A stretch of 64,000 nucleotides of DNA from G963662985 sp963662985 (GCA_963662985.1 OY760067.1:806001-870000); one strand, 5' to 3'; counted from the first letter of the stretch, positions 26,959 to 35,472 are shown. The notes: generated from the sequence alone by a model not told the origin. Numbers and translations are program-made.

Positions 26959-28608
26959 ATGCCAAAATCTGACCAAAAACAATCCTATATCGATAATGAT
27001 ATTGAAAATAAAAAGAAATTAGCCTCAATGTCAAAAAAAGAGCTTGAGGATAACTCAGATATTATTGAAGAAAATGATGACTTGGAAGAAGTAGATGAGA
27101 TCGAAGAAGATGAGGATATTGAAGAAATAGATGACTTTGAAGAAGATGTAGAATCGGATGATGAAGACGAAGAAGACGATGATGATGATGACAGTGATGA
27201 AGAACGTGTTCGTCGTACTACAGACCTTTCAAATTCCACCAGCTTAGACCTCACCAACACCACCATGCAACTCTATCTGCGCGAGATCGGAAAAGTAAGC
27301 CTATTAAATTCAAATCAAGAATTTTGGCTCGCCAATCGTGTGGAAGCTGTGCAGCGAATGAATCAGATTGAGCTTGACCTTTCAGATAAAAATGACACCG
27401 TTACCCTCACCATGATTTATGAAGAGATTTATGAAAAACTCCTCACCGCATGGGAAGAAGTTGTTAACCAAACCAAGACCATGGAAAAAGAGTGTCCAGA
27501 TTTTAGCAAAATTGCTAAAGAAACTCGTGAACTGCGTGGTATATGGCAAGATCAAACATATTCCTATACCCGTGATTTTCTCAACAATGGTATGTGGAAA
27601 AACTCCAATGCTTGGGATTCCGTCGTACAAGAAGTCTTTACTGTTTTTCTCTCCCTCTATTGTTTCAGCAACACCACTATTGCAAAAATTGAAAAACACT
27701 ACGAACGCAAACACAAACTTCCCAACAAACGCACATTCAACTCTTGGCTTGATGATGAATTCTACTTGCAAGAAGAACGCAACAAACTTGACTTTCTTGA
27801 TGAAGAAGCACAAAGCTCCATTATCCAAGCAAACTTAAGACTAGTTGTTTCAATTGCCAAACGTTATACCAACCGTGGCAGCTCATTCGAAGATCTTATT
27901 CAAGAAGGCAACATCGGACTTTTGCGCGCTGTGCAAAAATTTGACCCCACCCGGGGCTACAAATTCAGCACCTATGCAACATGGTGGATTCGCCAAGCCA
28001 TCACCCGATCCATTGCAGATCAAGCCCGCACTATTCGCATTCCCGTCCATTTGCTAGAATCCATTCAAAAAATTTCTCGCATCCGCAAAGACCTCACTCA
28101 AACGCTCAAACGTTCACCAAGCAATGAAGAGCTTGCTCTCGAAACTGAATTTATTGAAAGAGATGATGCTGATCTAATCAAAAGCGCCTTAGCAAACAAC
28201 ACCCCCATTCCACAAGCAGTAGCGTTACGTTGGCAGCAAGCTACCCAAAAAATTGAAAGAATTCAACGTACCGCAGAAGAACCTGTCTCACTTGAAAGCC
28301 CCATCGGCAACGAAGAAAACAGCTCTCTCGGTGACTTTATTGAAGATCAAGATTCCCTCGCACCGGTGGATGCCGCCGCAAAATCAATCCTCAAAGAACA
28401 ATTGCAAACCGCCCTCAACGTGCTCACCCCGCGTGAACGGGAAGTGCTTGAAATGCGCTATGGACTTAATGACGGCAAAGACCACACCTTAGAAGAAGTT
28501 GGCCGTCATTTCAATGTTACCCGCGAACGTATTCGCCAAATCGAAGCCAAAGCCCTACGCAAATTGCGCCGCCCATCTCGCACACAAAGCCTACGTGACT
28601 TCTTATAA
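26959..28608 (+). CDS. rpoD: Primary sigma factor (RpoD/SigA)
   Basis: Region 2 (LRLVVSIAKRYTNRGSSFED, then LIQEGNIGLLRAVQKFDP) and the -10-recognising YKFSTYATWWIRQAITRSI are canonical. Region 4 ends with RERIRQIEAKALRKLRRPSR. An N-terminal stretch of about 60 residues made almost entirely of Asp and Glu stands in for region 1.1, and a long insertion lies between regions 1.2 and 2. The ATG at 26959 is preferred to an in-frame GTG at 26947, which overlaps the CGGAG SD. This factor should read the TTGACA/TATAAT promoters seen across the window. Confidence 0.95.
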   Translation: MPKSDQKQSYIDNDIENKKKLASMSKKELEDNSDIIEENDDLEEVDEIEEDEDIEEIDDFEEDVESDDEDEEDDDDDDSDEERVRRTTDLSNSTSLDLTNTTMQLYLREIGKVSLLNSNQEFWLANRVEAVQRMNQIELDLSDKNDTVTLTMIYEEIYEKLLTAWEEVVNQTKTMEKECPDFSKIAKETRELRGIWQDQTYSYTRDFLNNGMWKNSNAWDSVVQEVFTVFLSLYCFSNTTIAKIEKHYERKHKLPNKRTFNSWLDDEFYLQEERNKLDFLDEEAQSSIIQANLRLVVSIAKRYTNRGSSFEDLIQEGNIGLLRAVQKFDPTRGYKFSTYATWWIRQAITRSIADQARTIRIPVHLLESIQKISRIRKDLTQTLKRSPSNEELALETEFIERDDADLIKSALANNTPIPQAVALRWQQATQKIERIQRTAEEPVSLESPIGNEENSSLGDFIEDQDSLAPVDAAAKSILKEQLQTALNVLTPREREVLEMRYGLNDGKDHTLEEVGRHFNVTRERIRQIEAKALRKLRRPSRTQSLRDFL

Positions 28609-28614
28609 AAAATC

Positions 28615-28643
28615 AAAGAGCGAATATTCTATTCGCTCTTTTT
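28615..28643 (+). terminator. Terminator after rpoD
   Basis: AAAGAGCGAAT pairs perfectly with ATTCGCTCTTT across a 5-base loop and ends in T residues. Confidence 0.85.
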
Positions 28644-28649
28644 CTTAAA

Positions 28650-28682
28650 ACAAAATCAACCAGCAGCAACAACTCTGGTTGA
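28650..28682 (-). terminator. Terminator of the xylosidase-transporter operon
   Basis: On the minus strand TCAACCAG pairs with CTGGTTGA and is followed by TTTTGTTTT. It faces the rpoD terminator. Confidence 0.6.
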
Positions 28683-28746
28683 CTTCATCCCCTCCACTCA
28701 AAAAATTGAGTTACAAGAAAGAAAATTAAAGCAGCTCCTAGATCGA

Positions 28747-30429
28747 TTAGAGCTCTTCGTAGTCAAAATAGTCAAAATCAGCGAACACTTTCTTAGTCAC
28801 TGAGTCATGACAGGCAATCGCAAAGAAATTTCCTGTAAACCCAGCAGATCCGCCATGATTATTGAACTCATCCGACAAAACCTTTGCGTCAAAAGTTTTT
28901 CCAATTGTCATCCAATTAATCCCATCCAAAGAATAGGAGAATTGAATCACATCAAAATCTTCTGTGATTCGCAGATAAATTGTTCCATCATGGTCATTCA
29001 ACCACACAGGTTCTGTCGCAAACATGTTCATATCACCATTGATATTCGACATGATTGATAAATAAGGTCGTTTAGCTTCATCTACGCTTTTATATAAATA
29101 ATAAAAACTATCCAAATTATAAAAAGCCAACAACCCTGCCATCTGACCAAATTCCTTTGGTGCAAAATCCATCGCAGTTTCCACACGCACATCCAATTCA
29201 TATTGTCGTCGTGCGATCAAAGCTTGTTTATAACGAGACAGAACCGTTTGTTTCCCAAACAAACGCAACCATCCAGGGCGATCAGTTAAGGAAATCACCT
29301 CATTCAAATAATCTCCCCGCAACCATTGATATTCAATCCCTAATTCTGTTGCATCAAAATCATCTCGAATCGGAGCTTTATCAGATGGATGAGCAGGCAA
29401 GTCTGGTGCTTCCACTTCTGTCAAAGGATTATTTCCATCTGCTGCTAACCACAGCCAATCATCCTCTCGCCATTCCATCTTTTGAATCCCCGTCTCGCGC
29501 CCCATGATCGAATAGCCTCCCGAACCATCTGCATTACGCGCAATAGAACGAGAACATAAATGCACAAGATACGTATCTCCTGTCTGCGTTTCCACCATAT
29601 CCGCATGCCCAGCTCGAGTCAAATAAGCATCAGAACCATAAGAAGTCAAAATCGGGTTGGCCGGGTGCACTTCATAAGGTCCGGTGATTTCTTTTGAACG
29701 CGCAAAAGTCACCGCATGTTCAAAACCAGTCCCACCTTCTGCCACCATCAGATAATAATATCCATTTCTGTTGAACAAATGCGGTGCTTCAGTAATCCCC
29801 AATTTTGTCCCTTTGAAGATCTTTTTCACATCCCCCACCAGTTCCTCTTTCACCGGGTCAAACTCTTGCAAACTAATCCCACGGAAGAACAACTCTCCCA
29901 AATCATACTTCGCAAACTGCTCTGAAAACCGTTTCCAATGATTTTGTTTTAATTCTGGTGAACTTTTGAAATTTGAAGTCGCATTTACAGGAATACTTTG
30001 TACATCTGCACACAAATACCACTTCTTCCCATCTGGTGCATGAAACAAAGAAGTGTCAAACCCACGACTATTCAAATAAATCGGATCAGACCAATCCCCC
30101 AAAATATCATCTGTCGTCACCAAATAATTTTCAAACGTGCCATTATCCACCACATTGGTATAAATTAAATAAAAAACGCCATTGTGAAAGCTCAAACATG
30201 GCGCCCAAATCCCACAAGCATTATATTCCCCCATCATATCCAACTGATTCTTACGTCGCAAAGGTCGGGTCACTAATTGCCAGTGCACCAAATCCTTTGA
30301 ATGGTGAATTTGCACCCCCGGATACCATTCAAAGGTTGATGTCGCAATATAATAATCTTCCCCCACTCGGATAATTGACGGATCTGGATTAAAGCCTCTC
30401 AAAATTGGATTTTGAATATTGCCCTTCAT
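28747..30429 (-). CDS. GH43 beta-xylosidase
   Basis: The enzyme removes xylose from xylo-oligosaccharides. Residues 1-320 form the five-bladed propeller: GFNPDPSII with the base Asp 16, FDTSLFHAP with the modulator Asp, and GITEAPHLF with the acid Glu. The remaining 220 residues match the beta-sandwich found at the C-terminus of GH43 xylosidases. No signal peptide is present, so it acts in the cytoplasm on imported oligomers. It is the last gene of the ABC importer operon, and its SD AGGAG is six bases from the ATG. Confidence 0.92.
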   Translation of the reverse strand: MKGNIQNPILRGFNPDPSIIRVGEDYYIATSTFEWYPGVQIHHSKDLVHWQLVTRPLRRKNQLDMMGEYNACGIWAPCLSFHNGVFYLIYTNVVDNGTFENYLVTTDDILGDWSDPIYLNSRGFDTSLFHAPDGKKWYLCADVQSIPVNATSNFKSSPELKQNHWKRFSEQFAKYDLGELFFRGISLQEFDPVKEELVGDVKKIFKGTKLGITEAPHLFNRNGYYYLMVAEGGTGFEHAVTFARSKEITGPYEVHPANPILTSYGSDAYLTRAGHADMVETQTGDTYLVHLCSRSIARNADGSGGYSIMGRETGIQKMEWREDDWLWLAADGNNPLTEVEAPDLPAHPSDKAPIRDDFDATELGIEYQWLRGDYLNEVISLTDRPGWLRLFGKQTVLSRYKQALIARRQYELDVRVETAMDFAPKEFGQMAGLLAFYNLDSFYYLYKSVDEAKRPYLSIMSNINGDMNMFATEPVWLNDHDGTIYLRITEDFDVIQFSYSLDGINWMTIGKTFDAKVLSDEFNNHGGSAGFTGNFFAIACHDSVTKKVFADFDYFDYEEL

Positions 30430-30438
30430 CCATTTCTC

Positions 30439-31305
30439 CTATTCTTTCACCGCACCCATTGCAATCCCACTCACAATAAAGCGAGAGAAAACTGCATAGA
30501 AAATAATGATAGGAACGATCGTAATTGCCATACCTAAATAAATCGAACCATATTCTTTACGATACACATCTCCTTGCAGCAATTGCATCATCATAGGCAA
30601 TGTGAATTTGCTTGTAGAAGAGATCATAATAAACGTATTGAAGAAGTTGTTCCAAGAAGCCACAAAAGAGAAAATCCCCAAAGTAAACATCCCTGGCACT
30701 GCAATTGGCAACATCACTCGATGAAAAATACCAATTTCCGTAGCACCATCGATACGAGCTGCATCAATCAGGTCTTTAATCAAAATGGAATCCAGATATT
30801 GCTTCGCAAAGAACACACTCCCCGCAGAAGCAATTGAAGGAATGATCAACGGAATATAATTATCCGTCAAACCAAATCTCGACATATATTGATAGAACCC
30901 AATAATAGACATTTGCATCGGCAACATCACCAAAATCAAAATCATATTATAGATGAACTTACTTCCTGGAAATTTGTAAACCTTCAAACCATACGCAGTC
31001 AACATCCCAAAATAAACGGTCAAAACAGTGGTGCTAAACGCCAAGAAAACACTGTTCTTGAACCCAGTCACCATGTCTACCCCAATCCCTAACAAATATT
31101 TATAGTTAGCGATCAAATACTTACTTGGAAGCAGACTAATTCCCAATTGAATCTCATTTGTAGAACGAGTTGAGTTTACCAAAAGCAACCAAATTGGCAA
31201 AACAACAATCACCAAAATAATTGCCAAAAGTAAATATACAAAGAAACGAATTAAAGTTGTACGGATATGATAACCACTTCTTTTTCCAATGCTTGAATCA
31301 ATCAT
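30439..31305 (-). CDS. Sugar ABC importer permease, MalG type (xylo-oligosaccharide locus)
   Basis: The 288-residue protein has six membrane helices and the EAA loop IDGATEIGIFHRVMLPIAVPGM that docks the ATPase. It ends VSGIAMGAVKE, typical of MalG-like subunits. It is 9 bases upstream of the xylosidase and 18 bases downstream of the partner permease. The substrate is inferred from the xylosidase and xylAB neighbours. Confidence 0.87.
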   Translation of the reverse strand: MIDSSIGKRSGYHIRTTLIRFFVYLLLAIILVIVVLPIWLLLVNSTRSTNEIQLGISLLPSKYLIANYKYLLGIGVDMVTGFKNSVFLAFSTTVLTVYFGMLTAYGLKVYKFPGSKFIYNMILILVMLPMQMSIIGFYQYMSRFGLTDNYIPLIIPSIASAGSVFFAKQYLDSILIKDLIDAARIDGATEIGIFHRVMLPIAVPGMFTLGIFSFVASWNNFFNTFIMISSTSKFTLPMMMQLLQGDVYRKEYGSIYLGMAITIVPIIIFYAVFSRFIVSGIAMGAVKE

Positions 31306-31323
31306 TTTCTTTCTCCCTTCACC

Positions 31324-32283
31324 TTACTCAATGTCTTTATCTTTTAAGAGATAGAAAACTAACATTCCAATAAATGTAGTCACTAAAAAGATGCCCATTG
31401 CCACAGCCGAAGCTGCTCCAATATGCCCCTTAGAGCTGCTAAACTTGATATACATCAAAACATTATTGGTCAAAATAGACTTGCCTGGATCCCCTTTCCC
31501 GTTGCCCAAAATGAATGGAATATCAAACATTTGCATCCCACCCACCAAAGAGGTCACCATCACATAAACCATTATTGGACGCAACAAAGGCAAAGTAATT
31601 CTCCAAAAGATCTGTGGACCAGAAGCGCCATCCACTCGGGCGGCTTCAAACAAAGAAGGTGAGATCGAAGTCATACCTGCCATCACTAAAATCGTAGTTT
31701 GGCCAAACCACATCCACCATTGGATAAAGATCACCATCGCACGCACGAGATGTTCCTTCAACATAAAATGCTGTGCTTCAGCCAAAAATGTTGGCACCAT
31801 CAACTGATTCACTGGGCCGTGGAAATCAAAGAATGTGAAAAACAAAGCTGCAATGGTTGTGGGCATCAGCAAATTCGGTAAATAATAGATCGCACGCCAA
31901 ACCCCAACACCTTTGATTTTCAAACGCTGATTTGTAAACCACGCTGAGAGCAATAATGCAATTCCGATTTGAGGGACAAAGTTCCAAAGCCACAAAGCCC
32001 ATGTATTCTTCATTGCTTTCATAAACGAGCTATCCCAAATGATAGAAAAACCTTCCTTAAAAGTTAATTCTCCATTTTCATTCATCTTCTTCACTTTATG
32101 AATATCAAGCATCTGTTCATAGTTTTTCCAACCAATCACCTCATGATCTCTGGTCATCAAGGTCGAATCAGTAAAGGATAAATAAACCGTATTAACAATC
32201 GGATAGACCGTAAAAAGTAAAAATATGATTACAAACGGCAGCACAAAAAACACGCCCCATTTGTTTTGATTAGAAAGTTTCAT
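31324..32283 (-). CDS. Sugar ABC importer permease, MalF/UgpA type (xylo-oligosaccharide locus)
   Basis: The 319-residue protein has an N-terminal helix starting WGVFFVLPFVIIFLLFTVYP, the usual MalF-core helices, and the EAA loop VDGASGPQIFWRITLPLLRPIM. It lacks the long extracytoplasmic domain seen in the maltodextrin MalF. AGGAG lies 7 bases before its ATG. A terminator-like hairpin separates it from the binding-protein gene. Confidence 0.87.
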   Translation of the reverse strand: MKLSNQNKWGVFFVLPFVIIFLLFTVYPIVNTVYLSFTDSTLMTRDHEVIGWKNYEQMLDIHKVKKMNENGELTFKEGFSIIWDSSFMKAMKNTWALWLWNFVPQIGIALLLSAWFTNQRLKIKGVGVWRAIYYLPNLLMPTTIAALFFTFFDFHGPVNQLMVPTFLAEAQHFMLKEHLVRAMVIFIQWWMWFGQTTILVMAGMTSISPSLFEAARVDGASGPQIFWRITLPLLRPIMVYVMVTSLVGGMQMFDIPFILGNGKGDPGKSILTNNVLMYIKFSSSKGHIGAASAVAMGIFLVTTFIGMLVFYLLKDKDIE

Positions 32284-32305
32284 TGTTGAACTCCTTTATT
32301 GAGAA

Positions 32306-32342
32306 AAAAAGCCAGCATATACGGCTGATACACTGGCTTTTT
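32306..32342 (-). terminator. Hairpin between the xylo-oligosaccharide binding-protein and permease genes
   Basis: AAAAAGCCAG pairs with CTGGCTTTTT around a 17-base loop. It is a partial terminator or RNA-stabilising hairpin in the same position as the one after the maltodextrin binding protein. Confidence 0.6.
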
Positions 32343-32373
32343 AAGTTTTCGTCAGCTACTGACTAAATTGATT

Positions 32374-33738
32374 TTAGTAAATCATCAAGTCAGGGAATTC
32401 GATTTCAACTGCTTCTTTCCATGCATCCCACATTTCATCTTCGGTGATTTCACCGTTGACGTAAAGGCTGAGCGGATCATTGAGAGCGCGTTGAATTGCG
32501 TCATCGGAACCTTGCATCAATTCACCAGAAACTGAAGGAGCTGCTGCGGCGAATCCACCGTAGGAGTTTTGTCCACCCAAGAAGGCGCTCATTTCAGAGT
32601 CATTGAAGGAATCTGTGATTTCTGCCACAACCTTTGCGGAGGAGACGAAGTCGCCTGGGCCTTGGAAGATTTCTGCAGGAACTTCAGGATCAATGGCTGC
32701 CAAGTATTCATTTGTGTAAACACCGGTTGCCCAATTGGTCAAGTTTTCTTCACTAACAACGAATTTGATGAAGTCTTTTGCGAGGTCGAGATTATCGCTA
32801 TCTTTCATTGCACCAACCCATGTGCCACCCCATTGGTAGGGTAATGGACCAGCAACGATTGCCCAGTCACCTGAGTTCACGTCTTTTGCTTGGGGATATA
32901 CAACATAGGGAAGACCCCATGTGGGCAAGAAGTAACCAAACACGTATTTTGCGTTACCTTCTGCATCAACCAAAGTGTCGCTCATGGCTGCAAACCAGCC
33001 TTCACTCCATTGTGCTGCTTGTGCTTCATAGCCATTGTCGTGGAACAATTTTGCCATCTTCACATATTCTTCAACCATAGGATCAACAACAAGTTCGTCG
33101 TCCACAACCCAAGGTTGTTCACGGTTTGAGAAGTAAGGATTTTGGAATTCGCCAGTGTTGGCAACCATGAAGGTATTGCCGCCAGAAGCTTCTTTAATCT
33201 TTTCTGCTGTTGCAATGAAGCCATCGAAATCAGAGATCATTGCTTGCACTTCTGCGGGATCATCTGTACCGAGCAAGTCTTTTGCAATTGAACGGCGATA
33301 GAAGAATGCACCTGGGGTTGCTTGATAGGACAAAGCCTTCAAAACGCCACCATCGGTCCCAACTTCAACGACTGAAGGATAGGTTTCTGCTGCTTCAACT
33401 GCGGGCAAAAGATCGCCAAGGTCAGCCAAAAAGTCAGATTCAACATAGTCTTTAACAAAGGCTGCTTCCAAAGCAATCACGTCTGGAACATCAGCGGTGT
33501 TAAGAGCTGCTTTAATTTTGGTCTGATATTCACCGTCGGTCATAGGAACCATTGTGTAAACGACATCAACGTCAGGGTTATAGCCTTCATAGGCAATTGC
33601 CATGGTCATGAATTCGTTTGTAAAGGACCACATGTCCAAAACGGTTTTTTCTTGAGCTGCTGGGGCTGCTGCCACGGCGGACAATGCCATGGTGAGTACC
33701 ATTACAATGCTCAATACTGCTAACAAAGATTTACGCAT
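32374..33738 (-). CDS. Family 1 extracellular sugar-binding protein (xylo-oligosaccharide locus)
   Basis: A signal peptide (residues 1-28, ending AVAAAPAAQ) precedes a binding fold with LDMWSFTNEFMTMA, PDVIALEAAFVKDYVES and WAIVAGPLPYQWGGTWVGAM. There is no lipobox cysteine, so it is probably free or held by other means. The ATG at 33738 has AGGAG 8 bases upstream; a TTG six bases earlier is less likely. Its ligand is inferred to be xylo-oligosaccharides from the GH43 gene in the same operon. Confidence 0.87.
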   Translation of the reverse strand: MRKSLLAVLSIVMVLTMALSAVAAAPAAQEKTVLDMWSFTNEFMTMAIAYEGYNPDVDVVYTMVPMTDGEYQTKIKAALNTADVPDVIALEAAFVKDYVESDFLADLGDLLPAVEAAETYPSVVEVGTDGGVLKALSYQATPGAFFYRRSIAKDLLGTDDPAEVQAMISDFDGFIATAEKIKEASGGNTFMVANTGEFQNPYFSNREQPWVVDDELVVDPMVEEYVKMAKLFHDNGYEAQAAQWSEGWFAAMSDTLVDAEGNAKYVFGYFLPTWGLPYVVYPQAKDVNSGDWAIVAGPLPYQWGGTWVGAMKDSDNLDLAKDFIKFVVSEENLTNWATGVYTNEYLAAIDPEVPAEIFQGPGDFVSSAKVVAEITDSFNDSEMSAFLGGQNSYGGFAAAAPSVSGELMQGSDDAIQRALNDPLSLYVNGEITEDEMWDAWKEAVEIEFPDLMIY

Positions 33739-33765
33739 TTTCAATTCTCCTTTATATAGTATAAT
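33738..33765 (+). promoter_or_regulatory. Plus-strand promoter candidate facing the hairpin array
   Basis: A TATAAT (33760-33765) lies 16 bases after TTTTCA (33738-33743) and 8 bases before the first repeat unit, so a transcript would start almost exactly at the repeat. The same bases read on the minus strand give TATACT, which may serve the binding-protein gene. Confidence 0.4.
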
Positions 33766-33773
33766 TAAAAGAC

Positions 33774-33844
33774 GTGGTTATGCGAGTACCACTGTTTTTA
33801 GTAAGCCTTCTTCTCGGTCCGTCAAAACTCAGGGGAAGGCTTAC
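33774..33844 (+). ncRNA. Tandem hairpin element, unit 1 (possible small RNA)
   Basis: The unit has a small hairpin GTGGT/ACCAC (33774-33792), then TGTT, then a larger hairpin with arms GTAAGCCTTC (33801-33810) and GAAGGCTTAC (33835-33844). The large loop begins TTCTCGGTCCGTC and goes on AAAACTCA. ATTTTT follows on the plus strand. The loop recurs in units 2 and 3 while the stem differs, a pattern expected of conserved RNA or of a binding site held on a hairpin. Confidence 0.5.
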
Positions 33845-33882
33845 ATTTTTAATAGTCTTTGAATCTCAAAAACTAAAGGAAA

Positions 33883-33929
33883 CCAATTTACTAGCTCCAA
33901 CCTGCCAGTTATTTTTGCCAGTAAATTGG
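33883..33929. repeat. Spacer hairpin between units 1 and 2
   Basis: CCAATTTAC and GTAAATTGG form a 9-base stem around a 29-base loop. The loop does not share the conserved sequence of the three units. Confidence 0.5.
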
Positions 33930-34006
33930 CTTTATTTAATTTTCAAAAACATCTCTTTTTTGCAATTCCTCACCCCCTATGCAGTAATTGCTTACTTAAA
34001 TAAAGA

Positions 34007-34076
34007 GTGGTCATGCGAATACTACTGTTCTTCTAAAGTCATCTTCTCGGTCCGTCAAAACTCAAAGATTGACCTT
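34007..34076 (+). ncRNA. Tandem hairpin element, unit 2 (possible small RNA)
   Basis: This repeats unit 1: GTGGT/ACTAC (34007-34025, one G-T pair) with the loop core ATGCGA, then ACTGTT. A second hairpin pairs GTCA and TCTT with AAGA and TGAC around the same loop TTCTCGGTCCGTC-AAAACTCA. Stem bases differ from unit 1 but still pair, apart from a bulge. A possible -10 (TTAAAT, 33996-34001) precedes it. Confidence 0.5.
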
Positions 34077-34085
34077 ATTGTTTTT

Positions 34086-34120
34086 GATTTTACAAGCATT
34101 AAAAATGCAGTTGTAAAATC
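34086..34120. repeat. Strong spacer hairpin between units 2 and 3
   Basis: GATTTTACAA and TTGTAAAATC form a 10-base stem with an inner GCATT-AAA-AATGC hairpin. It may terminate transcription from unit 2; the right arm also contains TGTAAAAT, a possible extended -10 for unit 3. Confidence 0.5.
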
Positions 34121-34134
34121 AAAATCACTGTTTT

Positions 34135-34181
34135 CAAAAAGCTTTTCTCTCGGTCCGTCCAACTCAGGAAAAAGCTTTTTG
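34135..34181 (+). ncRNA. Tandem hairpin element, unit 3 (possible small RNA)
   Basis: ACTGTTTTC leads into a 13-base stem (CAAAAAGCTTTTC with its complement, one bulge) whose loop is TCTCGGTCCGTCCAACTCAG, nearly the loop of units 1 and 2. The small GTGGT hairpin is missing here. Stem sequence is unrelated to units 1 and 2. Confidence 0.5.
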
Positions 34182-34184
34182 CGC

Positions 34185-34200
34185 GCATTCAAAAGAATGC
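34185..34200 (-). terminator. Short hairpin at the end of the xylan-locus LacI gene
   Basis: GCATTC pairs with GAATGC around a 4-base loop directly at the stop codon. No T tract follows on the minus strand, so termination would be weak. Confidence 0.4.
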
Positions 34201-35237
34201 TATTTATTTTCTTGATTCAATCGAGCAGTAGTGCCACGCACCACCAATTCAGTTCGAATCATTTCAACCTTATTATCCAATTCGTCGCCATTGATGATCT
34301 TATGCAAAATATAAGTTGCTTGATAAGCCATCTCCGACGCAAACTGATCGATTGTTGTCAAATCATAACTTTTTGCTTCAATAATATTATCAAAGCCAAT
34401 CACGCTCAGATCTTTAGGAATCTCAACTCCTAATTCCTCTGCCGCATGCATCAAACCAATTGCCATTTTGTCATTTGAACAAAACACAGCCGTTGGTTTT
34501 TTCTCAGCAGAAAGCAATCTCTTCCCGCTTTCATACCCTGACTTTTCAGTAAAGTCAGCATACTCAATAAAATCTGGATCAACTTCAATCCCATTTTTCT
34601 TCAACGTATCTTCGTACCCACGCTTGCGTAAAGTGGAAGAAAGCAGATCCATTGAACCAGTCACAAATGCAATCTCTCTATGTCCTAGATCAATCAAATA
34701 TTGTGTTGCGCGGCGTGCACCCATTTCATTTTCAGCGATCACCGTCACCCCATCCGATTTACCTTCATGATCCATAATATTGGGATCAATTGCCACCACG
34801 GAGGATAATTTATAATAATCAGGTGAAACAGGCATTGCAATCAACACACCGTCTGCCACATTACTATTCAAAAAGTTGATATACTGCTTCTCTTTCACAC
34901 TCGAGAAATTTTGGCGAATCGTACCATTTGTAAAGATCAACAGATCATACCCTAATTCGACGATCGCTTGATTGACCCCTTTCATCAATTGAAAACAAAA
35001 AGACTCACTTACATCTGGCACAATCAAACCAATCAAATTGTTTTTTCGGCTGCGCATGCTCTTTGCTGCCAAGCTAGATGTAAAGCCTAAACGCTGCACC
35101 ACGTCTTCAATGTGTTTCTTCGTGCTTTCTGCCACATCATCTTTATTGTTTAACACACGAGAAACTGTAGAAACCGAAAAGCCAGATTCTTTTGCAACGT
35201 CTACAATTGTGATCGGTTTCTCGTTTTCTTTGGTCAT
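34200..35237 (-). CDS. LacI-family transcriptional regulator of the xylan locus
   Basis: The helix-turn-helix reads ITIVDVAKESGFSVSTVSRVLNN (residues 9-31), the hinge is FTSSLAAKSMRSRKNNLIGLIVPD, and a sugar-binding domain follows. It lies upstream of the xylo-oligosaccharide importer genes in the same direction, across the hairpin array. Its own promoter carries a CGGTAACGTTACCG palindrome just after the -10, so it should repress itself and probably the importer. The effector is unknown, presumably xylose or a xylo-oligosaccharide. Confidence 0.88.
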   Translation of the reverse strand: MTKENEKPITIVDVAKESGFSVSTVSRVLNNKDDVAESTKKHIEDVVQRLGFTSSLAAKSMRSRKNNLIGLIVPDVSESFCFQLMKGVNQAIVELGYDLLIFTNGTIRQNFSSVKEKQYINFLNSNVADGVLIAMPVSPDYYKLSSVVAIDPNIMDHEGKSDGVTVIAENEMGARRATQYLIDLGHREIAFVTGSMDLLSSTLRKRGYEDTLKKNGIEVDPDFIEYADFTEKSGYESGKRLLSAEKKPTAVFCSNDKMAIGLMHAAEELGVEIPKDLSVIGFDNIIEAKSYDLTTIDQFASEMAYQATYILHKIINGDELDNKVEMIRTELVVRGTTARLNQENK

Positions 35238-35253
35238 ATCGTTTCAATCTCTT

Positions 35254-35292
35254 CCGAAATCGTTCTCGGTAACGTTCTCGGTAACGTTACCG
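35254..35292 (-). promoter_or_regulatory. Operator cluster of the xylan-locus LacI gene
   Basis: A perfect 14-base palindrome CGGTAACGTTACCG (35279-35292) is followed by two imperfect copies of the half-site TTCTCGGT. The TTCTCGGT string also begins the conserved loops of the hairpin array. Confidence 0.7.
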
Positions 35293-35305
35293 GAAAAGCA
35301 TCTAT

Positions 35306-35334
35306 ACAATAGCCTTTTTTTAACCCTTTGTCAA
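35306..35334 (-). promoter_or_regulatory. Promoter of the xylan-locus LacI gene
   Basis: TTGACA (35329-35334), a 17-base spacer and TATTGT (35306-35311) on the minus strand. Confidence 0.7.
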
Positions 35335-35370
35335 CACTTTTTTAAGATTAGTATAGAACTTGAAAACGGT

Positions 35371-35399
35371 TCCATGGGGGTTTTATCGTCCCCCATGGA
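35371..35399. terminator. Strong GC-rich hairpin downstream of xylB
   Basis: TCCATGGGGG pairs perfectly with CCCCCATGGA across a 9-base loop. There is no long T tract, so it may be a transcription barrier or RNA 3' end stabiliser rather than a standard terminator. Confidence 0.55.
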
Positions 35400-35414
35400 T
35401 AAAAGAAGAAAAAC

Positions 35415-35447
35415 GAAAAAAATTTAGCTTTCGTGGAAGCCAAAATT
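35415..35447 (-). terminator. Terminator of the xylR-xylA-xylB operon
   Basis: On the minus strand AAATTTTGGCTT pairs with AAGCTAAATTTT (one mismatch, one G-T) and is followed by a run of T. Confidence 0.55.
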
Positions 35448-35472
35448 TACGTGAAGGAAAAATGTAGTAATT

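Noticed and set aside
26985..27266. A 93-codon minus-strand Ser-rich frame
   Set aside because: It is the antisense of the Asp/Glu-rich N-terminus of the sigma factor.
33774..34076. A kissing-loop between the two hairpins of each unit
   Set aside because: CGAG can pair with CTCG in unit 1 but only three pairs remain in unit 2, so there is no supporting covariation.
33774..34181. A CRISPR array at the tandem hairpins
   Set aside because: There are only three units with unequal spacing, and the stems vary while the loop is constant, the reverse of a CRISPR repeat.
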